DNA of 64,000 nt from the NCBI GenBank assembly GCA_037179515.1, contig JAXCGZ010001904.1, positions 186,001 to 250,000 on the forward strand. The letters are read 5' to 3'. Made by a program: the position numbers and the translations under genes. Source of the stretch: Halocaridina rubra (Eukaryota; Arthropoda; Malacostraca; Decapoda; Atyidae). This document shows, piece by piece, positions 20,893 through 33,905 of this stretch. The stretch's first letter is position 1. Every line of letters starts with the position of its first letter. The notes beneath the pieces were generated by a model that did no database searches, was not told where the DNA came from, and worked only from the letters and a program-made list of their open reading frames with translations.

Positions 20893-21420
20893 CACTGCAG
20901 ATTGCAAATCTGACAGGGATATGACATGTCTTAAGGTGATGGCTGAAACATTGGCAGCAAAATCAATGAAGGGGTTCAGGATTGTACTCCCTAAGTTGAA
21001 TTTGCCCCATATGCCCGGATTGATTTCAGCTGGGGGAGGTCTGCAGATGTGGACGAGTACCTGTTTAGAGGTGACCGATTGCCCTTCAATTTTGTAGGTG
21101 CAACGGCTGGCAGAGGTGATATACTTTTGCTTTGTCAGGAGATATACCGACAAAGCCAGTGGGAAGTTCACAAGGCTAAACTTCCTAATTCTCTGAGATG
21201 GACACATCTCAGCTAGGTGTGGTGAGCTGAGCGAGCGGATCTGCTCAGTGGCTTAGGAGGAGGTAGGGTGGATTATAAATTCACCCTAGAGGTTGGATCT
21301 GATGAGGCACCCAAATTCAGTAAACTGATCCTCCAGCTCACGAAGGAGTGTGTAGGCCTCAGCAGGAGTAGAGGACTATACCTTGAATTTAGAGATTTTT
21401 TTTTTCTTCTTGGATGTTCA
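20893..21420 (-). pseudogene. LINE-A ORF1, N-terminal and zinc-knuckle part
   Basis: The minus strand gives a LINE ORF1 (Gag-like) protein: AEAYTLLRELEDQFTEFG (about 21360-21300), then 20893-21207 with FSLVNFPLALSVYLL and VTSKQVLVHICRPPP. A shift near 20970 leads into a Cys/His stretch (CCQCFSHHLKTC) typical of zinc knuckles. Upstream to about 21620 there is a non-coding leader with imperfectly repeated words (CACCTGCGGGC) at about 21460 and 21580. ORF1 proteins of this class coat the LINE RNA. The ORF is interrupted at 20888 by gypsy-2. Confidence 0.72.
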
Positions 21421-21707
21421 CCCTTGAGGGTGAGCGGACCTTCCCTTGTAGCCCGCAGGTGGGGTGAGATTTTTTGGAGTGTACATGGTATTCGCTCTTG
21501 CGGGCGAATGGGCTTTCCTATTGGTGAGGAGGTGGGGTGAAATCTTGTTATTGTTGGTGATCGGACTTTCCTAATTGGCCCGCAGGTGAAGTTGTGCAAA
21601 ACTGTAAAGATAACGGAGAGCATAAGTATTCAGTTGTGAATTATTAGTTTACATCAAACAATTTAAATGAATTCCTGTTTTGGGGGTGAGAGAGAGTTAT
21701 TGCATGG

Positions 21708-22955
21708 TTATCTTGGTGAAGGGTATTGTCTGATAATATTTAGTAGACTGTTCATGTAGTTATTTGTTGCTAGTCTGATGATGGAGCTAGCAACATGAAG
21801 GGTATTTGGGTCTTCGCTAGATGTTGTGAGGGCACCAGTTTTCCGTCGAATTTCTGAAAAAGAATCACATTCCAGGATGTAATGTAGCAGTGGATGTGGT
21901 GAGGCTACCTGGCAAAAGGTGCATTCCCTGATGATATCCTCCACTATTTGCCAGGTGCACTTGTACCCGAGTCTCAGACGGTACACATTGAGCTCAGTGC
22001 TTCGTCGAAGGCTCTTAGGCAGGGTGATACGCCGAAGATCAGTGGTGGCTTTGTACCACCAGGTGGAGGGGGAGCCAATGTCTGTGCACAGGTTATGTTT
22101 AGTTATTAAGGTGTTAAGGAGTGACTTGGTGGCTTTATTTTTTATCTGTTGCATCCCAGGAGACAGAGATATCTGGATTTTTGCTCTGAGAGTGGCTTGT
22201 TTGGCGGCATGATCGGCTTCCTCATTTCCCTTGATGCTGACGTGGCTGGGAATCCAGGCAAGAGTGATGGCTTTTCCAAGGCTGGTTGTCCTGTGGTAGT
22301 GGCTGAGGATGGTGGTGATGATGCATACATTGTCTCTGAGGAGTGGCTTCTTGATGGCCTGTAAGGCGCCTTTAGAGTCAGAGAGAATTAGGGCATGGTC
22401 AGCTCCTTGCTGGATGAAGAAGTCGAGGGCGTTGGCTATGGCAACAAGCTCAGTCTGGAGCGATGAGCAGGAGTTTGACAGTCTCCAGGATAGGACGTGG
22501 TTTCCAGTGGTGAAGGCGGCGGCTGAGGCTCCAGTTTCTTGATTTACTGAACCGTCAGTGTAGTAGACTTGAGAGTTTGGCCTGCTCCAGCTCTGAATTT
22601 TGTCCTTATATATGTTTTTAAGGACAAGCGGGTTTACCAAGCTTTTGGGGTTATCAGGGAGCTCGATCTTTATGTCGAGTGGTTGGTCATTCCATGGGGG
22701 TGGGCATCTGTATTCAGGAAGCGGTGTGTCTTGTATCTTGGCTAGGATGCTCTCCCTGACTGGCAGTGCTTGCAGGCAAGCGCAGACCTTGGCTGCCCAG
22801 GTTCTAGGATGGTGGTTGGGGTGGCGATTGAGGGCTAGATGGAGATTTGTGCCAGCTAGGCATTTATCTTGGGCTTGGGGGAACTGGGGTGGCAGAGCTC
22901 TCCTGGCTACTGCCTGAGGCGGTCTTTTGCCTTCTTTTTCACGATGATAGTCCAC
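21708..22955 (-). pseudogene. LINE-B ORF2 C-terminal part: RNase H and Cys/His tail
   Basis: The minus strand has a 415-codon open frame with a full RNase H signature. D134 is in YYTDGSVNQ, E169 in SLQTELVAIANAL, D193 in LILSDSKGALQ, H238 in LAWIPSHVSIKGN and D248 in EEADHAAKQ. A C-terminal Cys/His cluster follows (CTFCQ…LLHYILEC). RNase H in this position is typical of I-group LINEs. The RT that should precede it is absent: sequence identity ends near 22985, so the copy is 5'-truncated. The ORF is uninterrupted, suggesting moderate age. It lies on the same strand as LINE-A and just upstream of it. Confidence 0.85.
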
Positions 22956-24112
<1,157 letters not shown>

Positions 24113-24255
24113 GATTGGGACCTACCTTTTATCAACAAGGAAGAAAGCTTAGCTTAGTTTAGAATATTAGCTTAAAGGCCAAGCTTAAATTCTAACCTGA
24201 GTCGCCCAACCTAACCTAACCTTTCTCCGTTGTTGATAAAAGGCAGGTTCCAAAT
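24113..24255. repeat. Foldback (MITE-like) element 1
   Basis: The left arm 24113-24148 (GATTGGGACCTACCTTTTAT…) is the imperfect reverse complement of the right arm 24221-24255. The loop contains CCTAACCTAACC. There is no coding capacity. Confidence 0.7.
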
Positions 24256-24687
24256 CTTCAGGTGCTCTGGAGTGAGACTGACTTAAGATCAGAAGTCATC
24301 AGAGTTACTTCCAATTCCAGAAATGTGCAGCGCTGATGTATATATAAACTCCCGAATTCACCCTTTTTAGGTATGTAAGGCTTCACATTTGGGTTAGGTT
24401 AGTTTGGTTAGATTAGTTTATTTAAGTACCTACTGCCGCCCACCAATTTCGGCCACAACACAAATAATAGTGCTTTAAAAAGAAAACAATTATCAGTTTA
24501 CTTCAAAACACATCGAAGTCTCTCATAAAACATAGTTTAGCTCCAAAATAGGAGTTCATAAAATGCACCTTAACCAATGATACTTTATATTAATATTGGA
24601 GAGGATAATTATTATTATTATTATTTTTATTTTGCTATTGCATCCATATCATTCCCAACTATTGTATACTTGTTAAATAGGGGTAAA

Positions 24688-25019
24688 ATTGCATTATAGG
24701 ACCACCTCTATTTTCCAATTGAAATAAAATTTTTTTTGGTAGTTTTTTATGTGTTTTGAACTAACCTAACCTAACCTAACCTAAATTAACCTAACCCCAT
24801 TATTTCATTAACTCAGTGCGCGATTTGAAACTGAGTAACAGGCGGCTACAGCAACCCTTCACTTACCAGAAAGCCAGTGATTTTTAACTAACGGTTAATT
24901 TTTCAGAGTGAAGGACTAATTTCCAGAGCAAATGAAGGTCAGATTCGCTTAAAACACATTAAAAACTAGCAGAAAACCTTTATTTCAACTGGAAAACAGA
25001 GGTGGTCCTATAATGCAAT
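24688..25019. mobile_element. MITE-like element with about 74-bp terminal inverted repeats
   Basis: The two ends, starting ATTGCATTATAGGACCACCT, pair over about 74 bases with roughly 85 percent identity. The 332-bp unit has no ORF, and the left arm runs into a (CCTAA)n tract. I cannot assign a superfamily because no clear target duplication is visible. Confidence 0.78.
24763..24799. repeat. Interstitial telomere-like (CCTAA)n tract
   Basis: About four perfect CCTAA units plus two more after a small gap match the arthropod TTAGG telomere repeat on the other strand. A three-unit tract lies near 24209-24221. Confidence 0.7.
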
Positions 25020-25043
25020 AATACCTAAATAGGTCTCGATAAT

Positions 25044-25190
25044 GATTGATTTTTTGTGTGTGTATTGAACGAATTTGACCTTTAAAATCCTCATAAATTA
25101 CTCAGTTTTAGATGTGATTAGGTTCAAATAATTCCCAATGGTTCAGAAGGTTAGATTCGTTCAAAACACACTTTCAAAATCAGACAAAAC
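25044..25190. repeat. Foldback element 3, diverged
   Basis: The left arm 25044-25083 (TGTATTGAACGAATTTGACC) pairs imperfectly with 25149-25190 (GGTTAGATTCGTTCAAAACA). It is the third such structure within 1.1 kb. Confidence 0.5.
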
Positions 25191-26009
25191 ATAACTTTTA
25201 CTTCTGTAAGTAGAGAGTTGTAACCGTACATATTGGCCAAGGCCTGTTTTATGTGATGGAAATTAACAATCTTGAATTCATTAGCTTGCTTAATATTCAG
25301 ATTTTCATTCTGGAGAAGTGAAATGAAAATTCAACACATTAAAAATAATATCTGTACTGGGGGTCCTTGGTTTACTCTGTCCTTGACCTATGATGTTTCT
25401 TGGTTACAACACACCTCCCATATATTATTATTATTATTTTTTTTTTTATAATTTCCGCCCAGTATTATGTCTCCCTAGTGTAAAGCAGCAGCTTCTGATA
25501 GCAGTGCTTTGAAGAAAAGGAAAGCCAACACCATGGATTTGAAATTAGAGATAGTGAAATGCATGGGAAGGGAGAAACTTTACTACTGCATTAGCATAGG
25601 TACTTTAGATGTGTTCCCACTTGCACTGAAATTTGGGTTACATCACATTTCAGGAAAGGAACTCTGACAGAAGTCAAAGAACTTCCGTAATTGTTTACTT
25701 TCACAATCCTTCAATGAATGAAATGAAAGGACTGTACACAACATTAAATATTATCTAAAACTAGAAATAAATTTCAATTATCAACTCATCGCTTACCTTT
25801 TTTTTTTTTTTTTTTACGTAACTTAAGCCATAATATCCTAACTTAAGTTATAGTACCTAATCTAATATAATGAATTTCATATTTCCGAATTTGGGCATTA
25901 AATCTGATATATGCCCAAAAATCGTAGAATACGACTTATAAGCAATCATTTCAATCATCGATTTGTTTTTTAATTGGGGAAATGTAACTCCAGGAAACCA
26001 AACATAATA
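25191..26009. other. Unassigned AT-rich sequence
   Basis: No gene or clear repeat was recognised beyond a T-run near 25800. The stretch CTCTGATAGC…GAAAAGGAAAGCC at about 25495-25560 weakly resembles the start of a Tigger-type transposase (KKRKANTMDLKLEIVKCM in one frame), too short to call. Confidence 0.35.
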
Positions 26010-27402
26010 CAGTGTTCCTTCCGTTATGGCGATGGTTCGGTTCCGGGACCCTGCGCGAGACAGGAAAATCGCGGAGTAGGATCAACCTATATGTACATAG
26101 ATATTTTAATTTATTTTTACGTTTACACTGTATAAACCCTCCCTGTACTGTTAACAAACCACCCTTTACTTCATAAATAACAGCATGCAACATAAATTTA
26201 TATGAAAGTGATAGATAAAATTACGGTGAATGAAGTGGTAATTACATGACATACTCATGTACATAGGTATATTACAGTTATTTTTACATTTACGTACTGT
26301 ATAAACCCTCCCTGTACTGTTAAAAAAACACCCTTTACTTTATAAATAACAGCAAGCAACGTAAATTATTATGAAAGTGATAGGAAAACTTACCGTGAAT
26401 GAGGTGATGATGACGTGACATACTCATATACATAGGTATTTCACAATTATTTTTACGTTTACGTACTGTATAAACCCTCCCTGCACTGTTAAAAAAGCAC
26501 CCTTTACTTTATAAATAACAGCATGCAACGTAGGTGAGAGCCTTTTCGTTTTCCGATACGCTGATAGCGGTATCGTATTTTACATGGTGCAATACTGTTA
26601 GTATTTATGTTTTTTATTATTTTATACTGTTTTATTATTCTTAGGCTAGGAAATACTTGTTTTATCAATAAAATAATGAAAATTTTAATATTCATTAGGT
26701 CACGTAGGTGAGAGCCTTTGCGTTCTCCGAAACGTGATACCGGTATCGTATTTTACATGGTGCAATACTGTTAGTACTGTATTTATGTTTTTTACTAATT
26801 TTTACTGTTTTATTATTCTTAGGCTAGGAAATACTTGTTTTATCAAGAAAATAATGAAAATTTTAATATTTACCAGGTCACGTAGGTGGGAACCTTTGCG
26901 TTTTCCGAAACACTGATACCGGTATCGTATTTTACGTGGTGCAATACTGTTAGTATTTATGTTTTTTACTATTTTTTACTGTTTTATTATTCTTAGGCTA
27001 AGAAATACGTTTTTTTATCAATAAAATCATGAAACTACTGGAAATTTCAATATACAGTATATGCTAGCTCACTTAGGTGTGACCCCAATACATTGTGCGC
27101 TATCGGACACTATTTGACATGATGCAATACCCTGTACTGTGTGTTATATATCTAAATTTATGTTTTTTACTATTTTTTACTGTTTTATTATTTGTAGGCT
27201 GGGAAATAATTTTTTTTTTTATCAAATTAAATAATGAAATTTGTTATTTTCAATAAAAAAATGAAAATACTGAAAATTTTTATTTTTTCAATATTTTAAT
27301 ATTTTTGCTTATACCCAAAAAATAAAATAATAATTTGACAAAAAAAAACCGTGGTACAGTGAAAACGCGAGCCAAGAAACACGATCCAGCGAAGGATCAC
27401 TG
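26010..27402. mobile_element. Tigger-family copy T1, internally deleted
   Basis: The left end is CAGTGTTCCTTCCGTTATGG and the right end is CGATCCAGCGAAGGATCACTG; both match the full copy T3. The left subterminal repeats (units with ATAAACCCTCCCTG…) are fused to the right subterminal repeats at GCATGCAACGTAGGTGAGAG (26521 onward). No transposase sequence remains. The right flank is CA, not TA, so one target duplication is mutated. Confidence 0.88.
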
Positions 27403-29748
27403 CATCATAATAAATATGAGATTTTTGTGTAATTTCAGGGATGAGGGTGAATATTCACAGAAAACTGAAGTTCATGTTTTCATAATGTCAAAATTTCTGT
27501 ATAGATATTCCTTTTTATTGTTGTATATTCAGCAATGTTTTTAATGATTTTTCAATTACATTTGGTTTGAAGCAATTGAATATGATTGTCACTTTCATTA
27601 AAAGTGCTCTGTTTATGAGTTACACTTCCCTATACCTATTGAAACTGACTCCCAGAATTGACCTCTTCACAAAGAAAAGGCTTAGAAAAACCACATTTCG
27701 GTGTTCAAAATCAATATAGGGCGTAAACTTCATAAGTTCCATCAGATATTCCCATTATGGATGCCACCACAAGCACTAACCCAGCCTAAGTAACTCATCA
27801 ATCGTAACTAATAATAATAATAATAATAACAAGAACAACAACAACAATGATGATAATAATAATAATAATAATAATGATAGGGCCAGGGAGATTGCCGACA
27901 AGACTTTTTGTTTTTTTTGTGGGGGGCTTTCTTAAGATACATTCTTAGTTTGGTATTAGTTTAATGGTGTTATGAAGTTATAATAATAATAATAATAATA
28001 ATTATGATAATGATAATAGTTGTAATAATAATAATTATAATAATAGTAAATAGTGAGAATTGTAAACTATATAAACATTATCTGACACGGGATTCGATCC
28101 TAAGACTTTTGAAAACGTGAATTCTGAATTCAAAGCTAATTCCTACGTTTTCAAAATTAGGCGAATGGGAAAGTGATCATTTTAATCATATTTCTAGACA
28201 TCTGGACTTTTAGTCCTCGTTTTTCCTAAATTTGCAGTATGTACCTTATATTTTCAATGGATATATTTGTTGTATTGTCAAAGGACAGTCTTATAAGGTA
28301 AACATATTAGTGTTATTTTGATAGCTTTGTATTGTAGCCATACCTTTTAGAATCAATTTTTTTTCGTTTTTTGCTTCTGAGAAGTGAGGACATTATAGTC
28401 TCCTAAATTTGATCTTGACCACTAGAAGAATAAAAAGAAATACAGAGGAGGGGTTCCCAGTTCACCTTCTCCTCCTCATTTAGTCGACTTTTAAGACATT
28501 CTGGAGAACACAGAGGAAGTATTTTACCCTTGGCTGTCGGGCCTCACTGTAGAATCGTTGCCCGCCTGCCTTGTGTGTGACCCGAGCAGGGTGGTGTGGA
28601 GGAAGTGTGGCATCCCTTTATCCCCAAGGAGCTAAGAGGAGTAGTTGAGGTATGTGTGGATCATATTGAATGCCTGTTTCTTGGCTCGGCCGCCCCCCTT
28701 ACAAGAGGGAATGAGACCATGTATATGTATGTATGCTCATTAAAAGTTTCTGTTCTGGGTAAGTTATGGGTGCAAGACAACTTCTCTCTTAAGCCATGAT
28801 GCTCCCTCATTCATATTGGGATTTGAGTAGCAGTTCCAAGGGAGGTTGTTTCCGAGGATATTCCTTATGTATAAGAAAATGTCTTTGGTCCATATTGTTT
28901 TCCCCTATGGTGATGATGTGTGGTTTCACTGTATACTTTATCTTTTCTGTTTGGCAGATTTACTTAATTCTTTATCAGCAAGTTTTTCCATGTTCATATG
29001 AGGTCACTGTTTTTATTCGCTTGCTTCTTCTAGGTTGGTAGTTGGTATGCTTAAAGTGGCTAAGGGTTCCTGTTTGGCACACTGAAAACCAAGCTCCAAT
29101 TCTACAGGTAACACACAAGTTCTGAGGAAAATACATATATTGTATATGTAAAACAGCTGTTGCTGTTGATACATTTCCAAAATATTAAAGTAGATTAGAC
29201 ACAAGCTGTAAACAAATTTGCTTTAATAATGATGACATAAGAAAAAGAACAAGAATCAGCAGTATTAATATATTCTTATGAATCAGTGTAATTCGAAGAT
29301 TTTTATCGTGTTCTGAATACCAGCGTTCTCTCTCATATACAGTACTATACAACCATAAATAAGTTGACCAGTCATGTTTCACTGACCTAAGCAAAGTTAC
29401 ACATATCTTACTATCCCTTCACATTTGACAAGTCACAACACTCTCCATCTCTGTTTCTCTTAACTTTTTGTTTTTTCGTGCCAGACCAATAAGGGCAATT
29501 TTATTTTATAATTCTTTTGTCCTGTCATGGTGTCACAATCATAAAACAAAAAAAAAAAAATCTAAATACCGTATGAGCTAAGTCTTCCAAGCAGAAATGA
29601 CCATCAAATGTAGTTTTGCCATAGAAGTTAATAAATATAGGTTATGATTATTTTTTCTTGAAATGTCTAATGAAAATTTTAGCAAGAATAGGTGAAGCTC
29701 TGTCACCTAGAGTGGTCATTATAAAACTAGATACAGAACTGAAGAATA
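27403..29748. other. Unassigned region with (TAA)n tracts
   Basis: TAA/AAT microsatellites occur at about 27812-27875 and 27980-28045. The stretch 28440-28800 is more GC-balanced, but no frame shows a recognisable product. A partial copy of the family also seen at 62909-63120 and 63670-63880 lies at about 29404-29545 (CCCTTCACATTTGACAAGTC). Confidence 0.5.
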
Positions 29749-30888
29749 CAGTGTTGCCTCACTTATCGCGGTAGTTCGGTTCCGGGACCCGCCGCGAACC
29801 AGGAAATTCGCGAAGTAGGATCCGCCTATATGTACATAGATATTTTAATATATTTTTACGTTTACACTGTATAAACCCTCCCTGCACTGTTAAAAAAACG
29901 CCCTTTACATTATAAATAACAGCAAGCAACGTAAATTTTTATGAAAGTGATATATAAAATTACAGTGAATGAGGTGATAATGACGTGACATACATATCAT
30001 TTACAATTATTTTTTCGTTTACGTACTGTATAAACCCTCCCTGCACTGTTAAAAAAACACCCTTTACATTATAAATAACAGCAAGCAACGTAAATTCTTA
30101 TGAAAGTGATAGATAAAATTACGGTGAATGAGGTGATAATGACGTGACATACATACTCATTTACAATTATTTTTTCGTTTATGTACTGTATAAACCCTCC
30201 CTGCACTGTTAAAGAAACACCCTTTACATTATAAATAACAGCAAGCAACGTAAATTTTTATGAAAGTGATAGATAAAATTACGGTGAATGAGGTGATAAT
30301 GACCAGACATACATACTCATTTACAATTATTTTTTCGTTTACTCACTGTATAAACCCTCCCTGCACTGTTAAGAAAACACCCTTTACATTATAAATAACA
30401 GCAAGCAACGTAAATTTTTTTGAAAGTGATAGATAAAATTACGGTGAATGAGGTGATAATGACGTGACATACATACTCATTTACAATTATTTTTTCGTTT
30501 ACGTACTGTATAAACCCTCCCTGCACTGTTAAAAAACACCCTTTGCATTATAAATAACAGCAAGCAACGTAAATTTTTATGAAAGTGATAGATAAAATTA
30601 CCATGAATGAGGTGATGATGACGTGACACACATACTCATTTACAATTATTTTTTCGTTTACGAACTGTATAAACCCTCCCTGCACTGTTAAAAAAACACC
30701 CTTTACATTATAAATAACAGCACGCAACGTAAATTTAAAAAAAAAATGAAAATACTGAAAATGTTTTTTTTCAATATTTTAATATTTTTGCGTATACCCA
30801 TAAAAGAAAATAATAATTTATAAAAAAAAAAAAACCGCGATAGAGTGAGAACGCGAACCAAGAAGCGCGAATAACCGGGGTAACACTG
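29749..30888. mobile_element. Tigger-family copy T2, composed mostly of left subterminal repeats
   Basis: The element has TA duplications on both sides (29747-29748, 30889-30890). Six tandem units of about 160 bp, each with AAACCCTCCCTGCACTGTTA, are joined directly to the right end near 30740. It is a non-autonomous derivative with a different deletion from T1 and T4. Confidence 0.88.
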
Positions 30889-32003
30889 TACATGTAAATG
30901 AATAGAGTATACATATTAGTATTAAACTTAGAGAGGAGTTTGTATTGGTAGTATCATGACTTAAATAAAAGCCTCATTAGTTGAAGATATATCATAGGTT
31001 TAGCAGTGAGAAACAGACTGAAGTATTGTATTGTATTATATTGCCCCAAGCTTTATGTTGACTGTCTACTTGGCTGTTAGACTGAGGTGGTTTGCCAAGT
31101 TGATCTTGATTAGCTACAGAGATGGAGGGAGCATTCTGAGCAATGGGATGGATATAGTTGTGTGAACTTCTAAGGTGGTATAAGCTACTGAATTACCAGT
31201 GTAATCTATTTTATAGAACTTAGCTTTTACACAAAAGGTAAGAATATGCATTTGAACACACTGACTGCAGGGTAAGCATGTACATTCGAACTTATGCCTC
31301 AGAGGAAGGCTGTTTTTCATAAAGTTTAATTGCTTAAGCCTGAGGTCGATGATGCCATGCTCTTGGAATTCAGTGAGGCTAACTGACTGACTTCCTATCT
31401 AAAGAAAATATAATGTAGTTTATGAACCACAGAATATCCTTAGGGTAATCTTAACCTCTGGTAAAGAGGGTAGAATTATGACTGGGCAGTAAAGATGATG
31501 GGACAATGGCAGTCACCAAATATGATGCCAAAGAATGAAATATCAGTGGTTCATTGGATTAAAGCTGTTTGAGGAGACAGCCATAATGGTACAAGAAAAG
31601 AAATGGATGTAATTGTAATTATCACTTTGAAATAACAGCTCTCTGTTTTATGCATTTGTGACTATATCATCATAGAAGAAATGTAGTTGGAACTTATGAA
31701 ACAGTAAGACTATCGGTAGTGGAGTTCTCAAGGGATGAGCATACATTATAGGTGTTAACTCCACATATTAAGGGTTGGATAGACAAGTTAAGATTATGTT
31801 AGGATGTATGTTTGTAATACCAATAGTCTGTCTTTTCCCCCACCTAAAAACAATTTCCCCACAGTGGGTCCCCCATTTTGTTAGATATATGTGGGTAATA
31901 AGGGGGAGGAAAAGACATGATAGTGGAAAAATTATGATGATTAGTAGAAGGCGATATAATGCACCATCTTATGTGTTAAATTTTTTCTTTTTTATTGTTT
32001 AGC

Positions 32004-32030
<27 letters not shown>
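30889..32030. other. Unassigned region
   Basis: No gene or known repeat is recognised from 30891 to about 31990. A (TTA)n tract lies at about 32004-32034 just before the RTE-like element. Confidence 0.4.
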
Positions 32031-32034
<4 letters not shown>

Positions 32035-32039
32035 ATAAC

Positions 32040-33017
32040 ATCAGGCGGGCACAACATCAAAGAATAGCCCCAACGTATTCCCTGCGTGTTGTAAGAGGCA
32101 ACTAAAAGTGGACGAGGCAAGAGGGCTGGGATTCCCCCCCTTGTATTAACCTCCTGCGAGACGTCAAAGAAGAAGGGGAGTAGAGGGGAGGATAACTTCT
32201 CCCCAAACTCTAGTTTTGGGGTGTCTAAATGTGCGTGGTTGTAGTACGATAGAGAGCAAGAGATGTGAGATTGGATATATGTTTGGTATGAGAAGGATGG
32301 ATGTATTGGCATTGTGTGAGACGAAGATGAAAGGAAAAGGAAAAGTGGCATTTGGTGATGTGACAGGTAGGGTGTCTGGGGTTGAAAGGGGGAGAGCAAG
32401 AGAAGGTGTAGCATTATTGCTGAGTGAATGGATGGAAAATAAGTTAGTGGAATGGAAAGAAGCGTTATTTAGGCTGATATGGGTGAGGGCTAGGATAGGT
32501 AGGGAATGTTGGGCTTTTGTTAGTGCATATGGGCCAGGATGTGAGAGAAGTGAGGAAGAGCGGGATTGAATTCTGGAATGAGTTAACTAGATGTGTGGAT
32601 GGTCTGAGTAGAAGGAACTATGTAGTTGTGTTGGGTGACTTGAATGCCATAGTGAGTGATGGAGAGGTAGAAGGTGTTGTAGGAAAGTATGGGGTACCAG
32701 GTGGGAATGAGATTGGTGAGAAACTGGTAGATATGTATGTTGAGCAAGAGTTGATGATAGGTAATAGTTTTTTCAAGGAGAATTTAATAAATAAGTATAC
32801 ATGGATGAGAGTGACAAATGGAAGAGTGAAAGAAAGAGCATTGATGGATAATGTGTTGGTAGCAAAGAGCATGATTGGTAGAGTGAAAGATGTTCACGCA
32901 TTTAGGGGTGTGGCTGCTGGGATTTCTGATAATTTTTTGGTTGAAGCAAAAGTGGTAGTAGCAAAAGAGTGGGGAAATAGGGCAGATATACATCCTTTTG
33001 CTACATTCTTCCACTCC
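32040..33017 (+). pseudogene. RTE-like LINE endonuclease, truncated
   Basis: A GC-richer leader (about 32040-32200) precedes two overlapping frames (32216-32569 and 32517-33020) that together encode an APE endonuclease. Visible motifs are GCLNVRGCST, DVLALCETKMKGKG (catalytic Glu), FVSAYGPG, VVLGDLNAI (catalytic Asp and Asn) and ISDNFLVEAKV, where the usual catalytic His of SDH is Asn. A frameshift near 32560 and truncation after 33000 make it inactive. Neither RT nor tail is present. The style resembles RTE elements, often annotated as craniofacial-development-protein-2-like in animal genomes. Confidence 0.78.
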
Positions 33018-33208
33018 TAAGACTAGATATCGTTTGTCTTCTTATTCTCCAGCTTTTTGTTTTTGCACACCAGAGTACCATAATGCAAACTCTTGGCCTT
33101 TGTTACTGGTATGCAAGATGGACCTGTTACATTGGACAGTAGAATCCTGTTAAGGTTTTAGGAACAAAGAATAAAATTTTACCTTGAGCTGCAATGGTTG
33201 GTACCTAC

Positions 33209-33717
<509 letters not shown>

Positions 33718-33905
33718 ATCTCCAAGCATCAAAAGGATCCTCATGGGGTAGTTTTGCTGCACCCAGAATAGAGTTGCTCCCAAATATTAGAAAGAACTAA
33801 TAGATCAAGCCACTAGTTCATATTGATGATCCAATTTATAGGAGGGTATTTTATTGTTATACAGATATACTGTAGATAAGCCCTCTTATCTACAGTAATT
33901 AATTT

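Noticed and set aside
21919..22917. Plus-strand ORFs of 62-105 codons
   Set aside because: They are antisense shadows of the LINE-B RNase H frame.
28440..29041. Possible host gene exons (ORFs at 28596-28799 and 28796-29041)
   Set aside because: No recognisable domain, no clear splice signals in a coherent frame, composition not distinct enough.
29860..30730. CRISPR-like regular repeats
   Set aside because: The units are about 160 bp, directly adjoining, AT-rich and belong to Tigger subterminal zones. The DNA is eukaryotic and there are no short repeats with unique spacers.
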